Shown: piece after piece, positions 52,178-60,314 of the stretch | How the letters are laid out: every line of letters begins with the position of its first letter | Position numbering within the stretch: the first letter of the stretch is position 1 | Origin: Sulfuritalea sp. | Lineage (GTDB): Bacteria > Pseudomonadota > Gammaproteobacteria > Burkholderiales > Rhodocyclaceae | Length of the DNA stretch: 64,000 nt | Direction: 5' to 3' | Assembly (NCBI GenBank): GCA_023229545.1 | Contig: JALNZB010000019.1 | Location: forward strand, 1 to 64,000 | The notes under the pieces: generated by a model | What the model saw: only the letters and a program-made list of their open reading frames with translations | Database searches by the model: none | Told to the model about the DNA's origin: nothing | Position numbers and translations under genes: made by a program

Positions 52178-53980
52178 TCAGCGGGCAGGCCACAGAGTCA
52201 GGTGTTCGACCATCGGGCCGAGCGCCAGGGCAGGCACATAGTTGAGCAGTCCGACCAGCAGTACCACGCCGATCAGGAGGGCGACGAACAGCGGACCATG
52301 GGTCGGCAGGGTGCCGGCGGAAACGGGAATGCGCTTCTTCGCCGCCAGCGAGCCGGCCATGGCCAGCACCGGCACGATCACGCCGAAACGGCCGAACCAC
52401 ATGGCCACCGCCAGCAGACCGTTGTAGAAGGGCGTATTGGCCGACAGACCGGCGAAGGCGCTGCCATTGTTGTTGGCCGCAGACGACAGGGCATAGAGGA
52501 TTTCGGAAAAGCCGTGGGCGGCGGGATTGGCAATGCCGGCGCGACCGGCCTCGCTCATCACCGCGATGGCGGTGCCGAGCAGCACCAGCAGCGGCGTGAC
52601 GAGGATGGCGATGGAGGTCATCTTCATCTCGTGGGCCTGGATCTTCTTGCCCAGGTATTCCGGCGTGCGGCCAATCATCAGGCCGGCAATGAAGACCGCC
52701 ATCACGGCGAATACCAGCATGCCGTAGAGGCCGGAACCGACGCCACCGAACACCACTTCGCCGAGTTGTATGTTGATCAGAGGCACCATGCCGCCGAGCG
52801 GCGTGAATGAGTCGTGCATGGAATTCACCGCGCCGCACGAGGCGGCCGTGGTGATGGTGGCGAACAGGGCCGATTCGGCAATGCCGAAGCGGGTCTCCTT
52901 GCCTTCCATGTTGCCGTCGATCAGTGCCGTGGTGGAAATCGCCGTGTCGCCAGCGCCGACTTTTGCGAGCAAGGGATTGCCCTGCTGCTCCCAGCTCATG
53001 GCGCCGACCGCGAAGACGACGAAGAGCAGGGTCATGGCGGCGAAGAGCGTCCAGCCCTGGCGCGCATCGCCGACGATGCGGCCAAAGGCAATGCACAGCG
53101 CGCCGGGAATCAGGAAGATCGACAGCATCTGGAAGAAGTTCGTCAGTGGCGTCGGGTTCTCGTAGGGATGCGCCGAATTGGCGTTGAAGAAGCCACCGCC
53201 ATTGGTGCCGAGCATCTTGATCGCGAGTTGCGAGGCGACCGGGCCCATGGCGAGGGTCTGGGTCGGCGTCGTCGCCGGTTCCGTTACGGCATTGCCCTTT
53301 TCATCCTTGAGCGGTTGGCCGGCGGCGTCGAGTTTGGGATTGTCATATTTAGTTACTTCCAGCGTAGTCACGTCCTGATAAGCGTCGAAGTTCTGGATCA
53401 CGCCCTGGCTCGCCAGGAACACGGCGAAGATCAGCGACAGCGGCAGCAGTATCCAGGTCGTGGCGCGGAACAGATCCAGCCACGCGTTGCCGATGCCGGC
53501 CGCCGAATGGCGCGCGAAGCCTCGGATCAGGGCGATGGTGACGACGATGCCGGTGGCGGCGGACAGAAAATTCTGCACCGTCAGGCCCAGCATCTGGGTC
53601 AGGTAGCCCATGGTCGATTCGCCGCCGTAACCCTGCCAGTTGGTATTGGTGACGAAGCTCACTGCGGTGTTGAACGCGGAATCGGGGCTGACATTGGCCA
53701 TGGCCTGCGGATTGAGCGGCAGCCAGAGTTGCAGGCGTTGCAGCGCATACGCCGCGAACAGGCCGAGGGCGTTGAACAGCACCACGGCCATGGCGTATTT
53801 GAGCCAGTCCATGTCTTCGTCGCGCTGGATGCCGCAGAGGCGGCAAACGGCGGCTTCAATCCGGACAGCGAAACCCAGGCGGCCCTCCATCGCATGGGCG
53901 ATGTAAATGCCCAGCGGCTTGACGAGCAGCAGCAGGACGGCCATGTAAAGGCCGAGTAACAGCCATGCGTGGTTGGTCAC
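52178..53980 (-). CDS. kdpA: Potassium-transporting ATPase subunit KdpA
   Basis: A 600-residue channel-like subunit with about ten transmembrane helices and four selectivity-filter loops, for example FVTNTNWQGY and GTNGGGFFNANSAHP. The GTG at 53980, preceded by GGAGGA, gives the usual start TNHAWLLLGLYM; the frame extends upstream but overlaps kdpF. Between NPLLAK and GNMEGKE the protein contains VGAGDTAI (from residue 341), encoded by a dispersed repeat; KdpA proteins vary in length here, so it is a tolerated periplasmic loop. Confidence 0.97.
   Translation of the reverse strand: MTNHAWLLLGLYMAVLLLLVKPLGIYIAHAMEGRLGFAVRIEAAVCRLCGIQRDEDMDWLKYAMAVVLFNALGLFAAYALQRLQLWLPLNPQAMANVSPDSAFNTAVSFVTNTNWQGYGGESTMGYLTQMLGLTVQNFLSAATGIVVTIALIRGFARHSAAGIGNAWLDLFRATTWILLPLSLIFAVFLASQGVIQNFDAYQDVTTLEVTKYDNPKLDAAGQPLKDEKGNAVTEPATTPTQTLAMGPVASQLAIKMLGTNGGGFFNANSAHPYENPTPLTNFFQMLSIFLIPGALCIAFGRIVGDARQGWTLFAAMTLLFVVFAVGAMSWEQQGNPLLAKVGAGDTAISTTALIDGNMEGKETRFGIAESALFATITTAASCGAVNSMHDSFTPLGGMVPLINIQLGEVVFGGVGSGLYGMLVFAVMAVFIAGLMIGRTPEYLGKKIQAHEMKMTSIAILVTPLLVLLGTAIAVMSEAGRAGIANPAAHGFSEILYALSSAANNNGSAFAGLSANTPFYNGLLAVAMWFGRFGVIVPVLAMAGSLAAKKRIPVSAGTLPTHGPLFVALLIGVVLLVGLLNYVPALALGPMVEHLTLWPAR
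52940..52970 (-). repeat. Dispersed repeat copy inside kdpA
   Basis: The coding strand reads GCAAAAGTCGGCGCTGGCGA followed by CACGGCGATTTC, read as AKVGAGDTAIS. The trailing CGGCGATT also occurs in the 64-bp long form. Confidence 0.8.
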
Positions 53981-54069
53981 GAGAAGTCCTCCGGGTTGAG
54001 CAGCGCCGCGACGAGGTAAATAAACAGGCCGGCGGCGGTGAAGGCGGTCACGATTACGAGCCAGCTCAT
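53977..54069 (-). CDS. kdpF: Potassium-transporting ATPase subunit KdpF
   Basis: A 30-residue peptide with one transmembrane helix (SWLVIVTAFTAAGLFIYLVA, residues 2-21) and the typical KdpF end LLNPEDFS. Its TGA overlaps the kdpA GTG. KdpF is a lipid-like stabiliser of the KdpABC complex. Confidence 0.9.
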   Translation of the reverse strand: MSWLVIVTAFTAAGLFIYLVAALLNPEDFS

Positions 54070-54161
54070 GAGCGTACTCCGGCCAGTCGCGCACAGGCCC
54101 TGGCAAGGGCGGCGGCAAGGCCGGCAAAGATCGCCATGGCGGCGAGATAGATGATGTCCAT
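54066..54161 (-). CDS. 31-residue membrane peptide upstream of kdpF
   Basis: An ATG with GGAGA upstream opens a 31-residue frame whose TGA overlaps the kdpF ATG. The peptide has one hydrophobic helix (IIYLAAMAIFAGLAAALARA) and a short basic end (RLAGVRS). Similar small frames precede kdpF in other betaproteobacteria as far as I recall, so it is probably a true first gene of the operon. Function is unknown. Confidence 0.6.
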   Translation of the reverse strand: MDIIYLAAMAIFAGLAAALARACARLAGVRS

Positions 54162-54247
54162 TGCATTTCTCCGTGGGTTGCTACACGGTGAATGCTAGGC
54201 GGTCCGATTTCAGGATGCTGACAAGACCTCTGGCGGCGGTATAAAGA

Positions 54248-54266
54248 TTCCGTAAAAATTTCCGTA
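54248..54266. promoter_or_regulatory. Candidate KdpE operator in the kdp/kup divergent region
   Basis: Two direct repeats TTCCGTA begin at 54248 and 54260, 12 bases apart, with an ATAAAG (TTTAT on the kdp strand) next to them. The spacing of about one helical turn, T/A-rich content, and position about 90 bases before the first kdp gene suit an OmpR-type dimer such as KdpE. Confidence 0.4.
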
Positions 54267-54338
54267 TGACGCCCATCGACGAAGGGCCTCTGGTAAACAG
54301 ACGGGCGTCTATCCACCATGCTGCAACGCCATTTGTTC

Positions 54339-56219
54339 ATGAGCCACGAAACAGAAAAAGACCGCACCGCCGTCCTCGCCCTCGCCGCCCTCGGCGTGGT
54401 CTATGGCGACATCGGCACCAGTCCGTTGTATGCGCTGAAGGAAGTCTTCGGCAACGTCCACCATCCGGTACCGATCACGGTGGCGAATGTATTGGGCATC
54501 CTCTCGCTGGTGTTCTGGTCGCTGATCGTCGTCGTCTCGTTCAAGTACGTGGGTCTGATCCTGCGCGCCGACAACAAGGGGGAGGGCGGCATCATGGCGT
54601 TGATGGCGCGGGTGCTGTCCGACAAGGGGATTACCGGTCGCACGCGGCAGGCGGTGATCCTGCTGGGGCTGTTCGGCGCCGCGCTGTTCTATGGCGACGG
54701 CCTGATTACGCCGGCCATTTCGGTACTCTCGGCGGTGGAAGGGCTTGAAGTCGCGACGCCGGTGTTCACGCCTTATATCGTGCCGATCACGCTCGGCATC
54801 CTGGTCGCCCTGTTCTGGATCCAGAGCCATGGCACGGCCAAGGTCGGCATTGCCTTCGGGCCGGTCACCTGCGTCTGGTTCTTTGCTCTCGGCGCCCTCG
54901 GCGCGGTGCAGATCGCGGATCATCCCGGCATCCTCGCCGCGCTGCTGCCCCAGCATGCGCTGGCCTTCCTCGTCGCCGATCCGGCGCTCGGCTTTCTCGC
55001 CATGGGCAGCGTCTTCCTCGCCTTGACCGGCGCCGAAGCGCTGTATGCCGACATGGGTCATTTCGGTCGACGACCGATCCGTCTGGCCTGGTTCGGCATG
55101 GTGTTGCCGTCGCTGCTGCTTAACTACTTCGGTCAGGGCGCCTTGCTGCTGGCCGATCCGGCGACCATCCGCAATCCTTTTTACCTGATGGCGCCGGACT
55201 GGCTGCTGCTGCCGCTGGTGGGGCTGGCCACGGCGGCCACGGTGATTGCCTCGCAGGCGGTGATTACCGGCGTGTATTCGATCACGCAGCAGGCGATCCA
55301 GCTCGGCTATGCGCCGCGCATGGAGTTGCAACATACCTCCAGCCGCCAGATGGGACAGATTTACATGCCCGGCGTGAACTGGCTGATGCTGCTGGGCGTG
55401 GTTGCACTGGTGCTGGCCTTCAAGTCATCGACCAATCTGGCGGCGGCCTACGGCATCGCGGTGACGGGCACCATGATCATCACCACCTTGTTTGCCTACA
55501 TTGTCGCCCGTCGCCAGTGGGGCTGGCGGCGGCGCTTGGCGATGCCGGTGTTCGGCGCGCTGCTGGCGCTCGACCTGACTTTCCTCGCCGCCAATTCGAC
55601 CAAGATTTTCGAGGGCGGCTGGTTCCCGCTGGTGTTCGGCGGCGTGGTCTATCTGCTGCTGACGACCTGGAAGGCGGGACGCAAGTTGTTGCACGAGAAG
55701 CTCGACACCCAGGCGCTTTTCCTCCGCGAATTCATCGTCGGCATCGAGACGCCGGACACCATCTCCGTGCCCGGCACAGCGGTGTTCATGACGCCCTATC
55801 CAGAGCATGTGCCGCATGCCCTGCTGCACAACCTCAAGCACAACAAGGTGCTTCACCAACAAGTGGCGCTGGTGACGGTAACGGTGGAATCCGAACCCCG
55901 CGTGCCGGAGGCACAGCGGGTGACGGTCGAGCTGCTGAGTCGGCGTTTCTACAGCGTCGGCATCCATTTCGGCTTCATGGACACGCCCGACGTACCATCG
56001 GCCCTGGAGGGTTGCGCCCAGCAGGGGTTGGCCATGGATCGGATGACGACTTCCTACTTCCTCGGTCGCGAAACCGTGGTGCCGCGCGTCGGCGCCGCCA
56101 TGCCCTACTGGCGCGAAGCCTTGTTCGCCACGCTCTACCGCAACGCCCGCACGGCGGCGGATTTCTTCGGCCTGCCGCCGAATCAGGTGGTGGAACTGGG
56201 AACGCGGGTGACGCTGTAG
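54339..56219 (+). CDS. kup: Potassium uptake protein Kup
   Basis: A 626-residue secondary K+ transporter with about twelve transmembrane helices in its first 430 residues and a cytoplasmic C-terminal domain. The signature ALGVVYGDIGTSPLYAL is near the N-terminus, with LRADNKGEGGIMAL and FYGDGLITPAISVLSA as further family motifs. The ATG at 54339 gives MSHETEKDRTAV, closest to known Kup starts; the ATG at 54318 is an alternative and neither has a good ribosome binding site. It is divergent from the kdp operon, giving low-affinity and high-affinity K+ systems side by side. Confidence 0.94.
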   Translation: MSHETEKDRTAVLALAALGVVYGDIGTSPLYALKEVFGNVHHPVPITVANVLGILSLVFWSLIVVVSFKYVGLILRADNKGEGGIMALMARVLSDKGITGRTRQAVILLGLFGAALFYGDGLITPAISVLSAVEGLEVATPVFTPYIVPITLGILVALFWIQSHGTAKVGIAFGPVTCVWFFALGALGAVQIADHPGILAALLPQHALAFLVADPALGFLAMGSVFLALTGAEALYADMGHFGRRPIRLAWFGMVLPSLLLNYFGQGALLLADPATIRNPFYLMAPDWLLLPLVGLATAATVIASQAVITGVYSITQQAIQLGYAPRMELQHTSSRQMGQIYMPGVNWLMLLGVVALVLAFKSSTNLAAAYGIAVTGTMIITTLFAYIVARRQWGWRRRLAMPVFGALLALDLTFLAANSTKIFEGGWFPLVFGGVVYLLLTTWKAGRKLLHEKLDTQALFLREFIVGIETPDTISVPGTAVFMTPYPEHVPHALLHNLKHNKVLHQQVALVTVTVESEPRVPEAQRVTVELLSRRFYSVGIHFGFMDTPDVPSALEGCAQQGLAMDRMTTSYFLGRETVVPRVGAAMPYWREALFATLYRNARTAADFFGLPPNQVVELGTRVTL

Positions 56220-56272
56220 CGGGTAACGCTGAAATTCGGGTGCGCGCGTGGAGCCGCTTACCGGAGCGATGA

Positions 56273-56647
56273 CTATGTCGCGGGCATGACGCGCTTTTCG
56301 GCTGCGGATACCGGCGAGGTCGCCGCAGGGCCGGTGTGGGTTTCCGGCTCGATGCGTGTCCGGGTGATACCGATACGTACCGTGTAGGAGAAATGCGGCA
56401 GATCGAGGCCGATCACCTGCGATTCGCGTTGCAGGGTGTGGCTGTCACTGGCGGAGGCAAATGTTGCCGCAACGATCTGTTCCAGTTCCTCTTCGTGACC
56501 ATACCAGCTCGTCATTGACAAATACCTGGCGACGAGGGTGACGGCTTCCGGGTTGATGGCGAGCTCGACATACCAGTCGTCGGGATCGAACGCATTGCTT
56601 TGAGCGATGCAGAATTGAGCAAGCGACTCGGTGGTGAACTTGTCCAT
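56273..56647 (-). CDS. Hypothetical protein
   Basis: A 124-residue soluble acidic protein that I do not recognise. It starts MDKFTTESLAQFCIAQSNAF and has segments DDWYVELAINPEAVTLVARYL and GLDLPHFSYTVRIGITRTRIEP, suggesting an alpha-beta fold. A purine-rich AAGGGGAAA lies upstream of this ATG; the frame stays open for another 37 codons. It sits alone between kup and the chemotaxis cluster. Confidence 0.55.
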   Translation of the reverse strand: MDKFTTESLAQFCIAQSNAFDPDDWYVELAINPEAVTLVARYLSMTSWYGHEEELEQIVAATFASASDSHTLQRESQVIGLDLPHFSYTVRIGITRTRIEPETHTGPAATSPVSAAEKRVMPAT

Positions 56648-57001
56648 GGCGGATATTTCCCCTTCGTTCGGGATCGGTACGACACCAACTGTTGCATCTG
56701 GCTGCGCGCCAGCCCGGCGTGGGTGCTTACAGTTCATGGATACCGCCGAAACTCCCAAGCATCTTTTTCCGGAGTTAACGCATCCTATCCAGCAGCGCGC
56801 GCATATCTAATTCCTGATTCCCGGTATGTTGACTACCTGTTTTCGGGTAGCAGCAGCTATTGCGGTGGCGTACTTCAATGCCTTACGTTCCTCCGCCACT
56901 TATCTGAAAATGATCGGTCCTGCGCGAGCTGCTCCGCAAACTGCTCAATCGCTACCGGCTCTGCCGAGCGTGGAATGCTGCCGTCTTCGATTGTGGAACG
57001 G
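56648..57001. other. Noncoding stretch upstream of the hypothetical gene and downstream of the MCP
   Basis: No convincing gene. On the minus strand a 43-codon stretch at about 56875-57003 (reading STIEDGSIPRSAEPVAIEQF and onward) is open and protein-like but has no start codon of its own, so it may be a remnant. No strong terminator for the chemoreceptor gene is visible. Confidence 0.4.
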
Positions 57002-60000
57002 TCAGAAACTGACGTAATCCGCTTCCATGCCGGTATCCTTTCTGACTGGCCTCTTCGGTGTTTTCTGACTCCTGTCTCCGAAATGCCGTGGCGCCACCAG
57101 ATGCACCGGCTGGCTCACCGCCTTCGGTGGCTCCTTCCCAAGCACTTTGAACAAGGCCATCAGACGCTGCAACTGTTCGGCCTGGGAACTCATGTCCGTG
57201 GCCGTCGCGGATAGTTGCTCGGCCGCCGCCGCATTCTGCTGGGTCGATTGCGTCACCTGACTCATTGCCGTGTTGATCTGGCAGGCGCCGACTGACTGCT
57301 CGTTCGACGCAGCCGTGATCTCGGCGACCAGATCGGCGGTCTTCTGGATCGACGGCACCATGGTGTTCAAAAACTCACCCGCTTGCTCGGCGGTTTGGAC
57401 ACTGCTGCTTGCCAGTTCGCTGATTTCCTGCGCCGCGATCTGGCTTCTTTCGGCCAGCTTGCGCACCTCCGCCGCCACTACCGCAAACCCCTTGCCGTGC
57501 TCGCCAGCGCGCGCCGCTTCTATGGCTGCGTTCAAGGCCAGCAGGTCGGTGCGGTAGGCAATGTCGTCAATAATGCTGATCTTGTCGGCAATCGCCTTCA
57601 TCGCCGTGACCGTCGCTCCGACCGCCTCGCCGCCCTTGCGTGCGTCTCCCGACGACCTCTTGGCAATGCCATCGGTGACCTGGGCGTTCTCTGCATTCTG
57701 ACTGATGGAAGCGCTCATCTCTTCGACCGAGGCGCTGGTCTCCTCGACGGCTGCCGCCTGCTCGGCGGCGCCCTGGGAAAGTGTCTGGGCCGTGGTGCTG
57801 ACCTCCTCGGAGGCGGTCGACATGGCGTCGGCGGCGGCGCGCACGTCCTCAATGGTGCTGGAGAGTTTGGCCACCGTGGCGTTGGTGGCGTCCTGCAGGC
57901 GCTTGAAAGTGCCCTGATATTCACGCTCTATGGTTTGAGTGAGATCGCCTTCGGCGACGCGTTCGATCACCTGCACGGCATCGTCGATCACCTCCGAGGC
58001 GGTTTCGGTGAGCTTGTTGATGCCTTCGCCCAAGGCATGCATGAAGCCTTCCTTGCCCGCCATCTCGATGCGCTGCGTCAGATCGCCTGCGGCGGCGGCG
58101 CCGACGATGCGCTGGATTTCCTCCTGTACCCGCACCTCGGCGGTGGCGTCGATCCATTCCACCGAGCTGCCCAGCCGCTCGCCGACCTCGTTGAACACCG
58201 GATTGGCGCTCAGGCGGAAGGTGCGGTCGCTCACCTTGATGGTGGCCTTGTAGCAGGCATTGAGGTTATTGAGCATCTGGCGCTGATGCTGCGGGTTCTT
58301 GTGGAAAACGTCGATGTTCGCTCCCAGCAAGTGGTCGGCGCCGAAGTTCGGCAACTCCTTGCGGATGTCGGCCTCGGCGTTCTTCAGCAGCGCCTGCACC
58401 GACTTGTTGAGGTAAATGATGTTGCAGTCGTTGTCGGCGATCATGATGCCGGTGGAGGCGGTGTCGAGGGCGATCTTGACCCGCATGGCCTCGTCAGCGA
58501 GCTTCTTCTCGGCAACGCGCTTGGCCTCGATTTCCGCTTCCAGCCGCAGTTCCTCGGTTACGTCCGCCCATTCCACTACGCTGCCCAGGCGCTCACCGGT
58601 CCTGCTGATCACGGGATTGGCGGCCAGCTTGAAGCTGCGCCCGCCGATGCCGATCTGGGTCCGATGGGTGGAGTCGAAGGTGGCAAGCACATGCTTCTGG
58701 TGTTCCGGATTCTTGTGGAACTGGTCGATATTGGTGCCGACCAGATTCGAGGCGTCGAATTTTGGCAAGACTTTGCGGATGTCGGCCTCCGCCGCCCCGA
58801 GCATTTCCTGGATCGAACGGTTCGCGTAGATGATGTTGCGATTGTTGTCCGCGATCATCACGTTGGTGGACACGTTGTCGAGGGCGGTGTTGATGCGTTG
58901 CGCCGCTTCCGCTGTGCGCCGGGAATCGTCCACGTCAAAGCCAAGTTTGATCTGCATCGATTTGAGCGCAGTCAGCACCTTGCCGATTTCGTCATCGTGT
59001 TTCACCTTGATCTTGCTGTCGTAATGGCCTTGCGAGAGCCGTTCGAAATACCCGATAACGGCTTTCAGCGGAACGGCAACGGCCCGGATCAACTGGTAGC
59101 CGATCAGACTGCCCATCAAGACGCCCGCCAGAACCAGCGCAAATGCCACATTGCGGAAGTTGACGTAGCGCTCTTGCGCCATCTCGTAGTCCGCCCTGGC
59201 TAAATCGATCTGCAGCTTGTTCAGCGCATCGCGTCCATCGCGCACCGGCGGAAAGAGCGACGGCATCCTTTCGCTGACAACGGCACGGGCATCGGCGATC
59301 TTGCCCGCTTGCAGCGCCGCCATGATTGGCAGCAGGCCTTCCTTCACGAAGCGGCTCCGATCGTTGGCGAACTTCTCCGCCAGCTTCTTCTCTTCTGGCG
59401 CCAGCTTGCCGGCAGTGAATGATTCCCAGGTTGCGCTGATTTCCCGGATGTTCCTTTCTACCTCGGCGATGGCGTTGCGAATCCGCTCCGGCGTTGGGTT
59501 CAGGACAGCTTCGCCGAGTTCAAGGCGGTTGCGCGTGAGCAGCAGGCCAATGCGGCTGATGCGCTCCAGCGCCACGGTACGGTCCTGATAAACGGTCTGC
59601 AAGCCCTCGTTGGCCTTGCTCATGCCATACAGGCCAAGCCCGCCGATTGCGGCGAGGAACAGCGACAGGACGGCGATTACCGTCACCAGACGCGACTTGA
59701 TGCTGATGTTCCGGAGTGGATTCAAGCGGCTGAACAGGTTGGGTTTTGGAACAGCCGCGCCTTCGCGGATGGCGTACTTGCTATTACCTTCCCTGATTTC
59801 CCGGTAGAGCTTGTCGGCTGCCTCGACCTGGACGCGGTTGGGCTTGGTGCGCACCGACATGTAGCCGGTGACGTGGCCGTTCTCCTGGATTGCCGTGGCG
59901 TTGGCTTCCACCCAATAGCAGTCGCCGTTCTTGCTACGGTTTTTGACCAGCCCGGTCCACGGCTTGCCGGCCTTGAGCGTCGCCCACAGGTCGGCGAACG

Positions 60001-60193
60001 CCTCCACGGGCATGTCCGGGTGGCGCACGATGTTGTGCGGCTGGCCGATCAGTTCCTTCGCGGTGAAGCCGCTGATTTCCACGAAATACGGGTTGACGTA
60101 GGTGATTTGCCCCTTCAGGTCGGTTTTGGAAACGATGGTTTCCCCGTCCCGCATTTCTTTTTCCACTTGGCTTACCGGCAGATTGGTTCTCAT
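57002..60193 (-). CDS. Methyl-accepting chemotaxis protein with three PAS domains
   Basis: A 1063-residue receptor. An Aer-like PAS domain is at the N-terminus (VSKTDLKGQITYVNPYFVEISG), then two transmembrane helices (about 160-180 and 350-370) with a four-helix periplasmic domain between, HAMP, two further PAS domains built on the same plan (ALDNVSTNVMIADNNRNIIY and ALDTASTGIMIADNDCNIIY) each followed by a PAC-like segment, HAMP, and a signalling domain with GEHGKGFAVVAAEVRKLAE. The Aer-type PAS suggests redox or energy sensing, possibly by FAD. The ATG at 60193 is preceded by GGGAG. cheA lies directly upstream on the same strand. Confidence 0.93.
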   Translation of the reverse strand: MRTNLPVSQVEKEMRDGETIVSKTDLKGQITYVNPYFVEISGFTAKELIGQPHNIVRHPDMPVEAFADLWATLKAGKPWTGLVKNRSKNGDCYWVEANATAIQENGHVTGYMSVRTKPNRVQVEAADKLYREIREGNSKYAIREGAAVPKPNLFSRLNPLRNISIKSRLVTVIAVLSLFLAAIGGLGLYGMSKANEGLQTVYQDRTVALERISRIGLLLTRNRLELGEAVLNPTPERIRNAIAEVERNIREISATWESFTAGKLAPEEKKLAEKFANDRSRFVKEGLLPIMAALQAGKIADARAVVSERMPSLFPPVRDGRDALNKLQIDLARADYEMAQERYVNFRNVAFALVLAGVLMGSLIGYQLIRAVAVPLKAVIGYFERLSQGHYDSKIKVKHDDEIGKVLTALKSMQIKLGFDVDDSRRTAEAAQRINTALDNVSTNVMIADNNRNIIYANRSIQEMLGAAEADIRKVLPKFDASNLVGTNIDQFHKNPEHQKHVLATFDSTHRTQIGIGGRSFKLAANPVISRTGERLGSVVEWADVTEELRLEAEIEAKRVAEKKLADEAMRVKIALDTASTGIMIADNDCNIIYLNKSVQALLKNAEADIRKELPNFGADHLLGANIDVFHKNPQHQRQMLNNLNACYKATIKVSDRTFRLSANPVFNEVGERLGSSVEWIDATAEVRVQEEIQRIVGAAAAGDLTQRIEMAGKEGFMHALGEGINKLTETASEVIDDAVQVIERVAEGDLTQTIEREYQGTFKRLQDATNATVAKLSSTIEDVRAAADAMSTASEEVSTTAQTLSQGAAEQAAAVEETSASVEEMSASISQNAENAQVTDGIAKRSSGDARKGGEAVGATVTAMKAIADKISIIDDIAYRTDLLALNAAIEAARAGEHGKGFAVVAAEVRKLAERSQIAAQEISELASSSVQTAEQAGEFLNTMVPSIQKTADLVAEITAASNEQSVGACQINTAMSQVTQSTQQNAAAAEQLSATATDMSSQAEQLQRLMALFKVLGKEPPKAVSQPVHLVAPRHFGDRSQKTPKRPVRKDTGMEADYVSF

Positions 60194-60314
60194 CGCAAAT
60201 GCTCCCTGGTTAGTGCCTATTCGGCGCGCTTCAGTTGACTGCTCCCCGCGAACGATCAGCGGGCTTTCCATCATTACTAAATCCGGGTTTGGCCCCGTCC
60301 GTCCGCCATGGCTC

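Noticed and set aside
56826..57017. 63-codon plus-strand frame between the hypothetical gene and the MCP
   Set aside because: No ribosome binding site, unusual residue composition and overlap with the MCP end; not supported as a gene.
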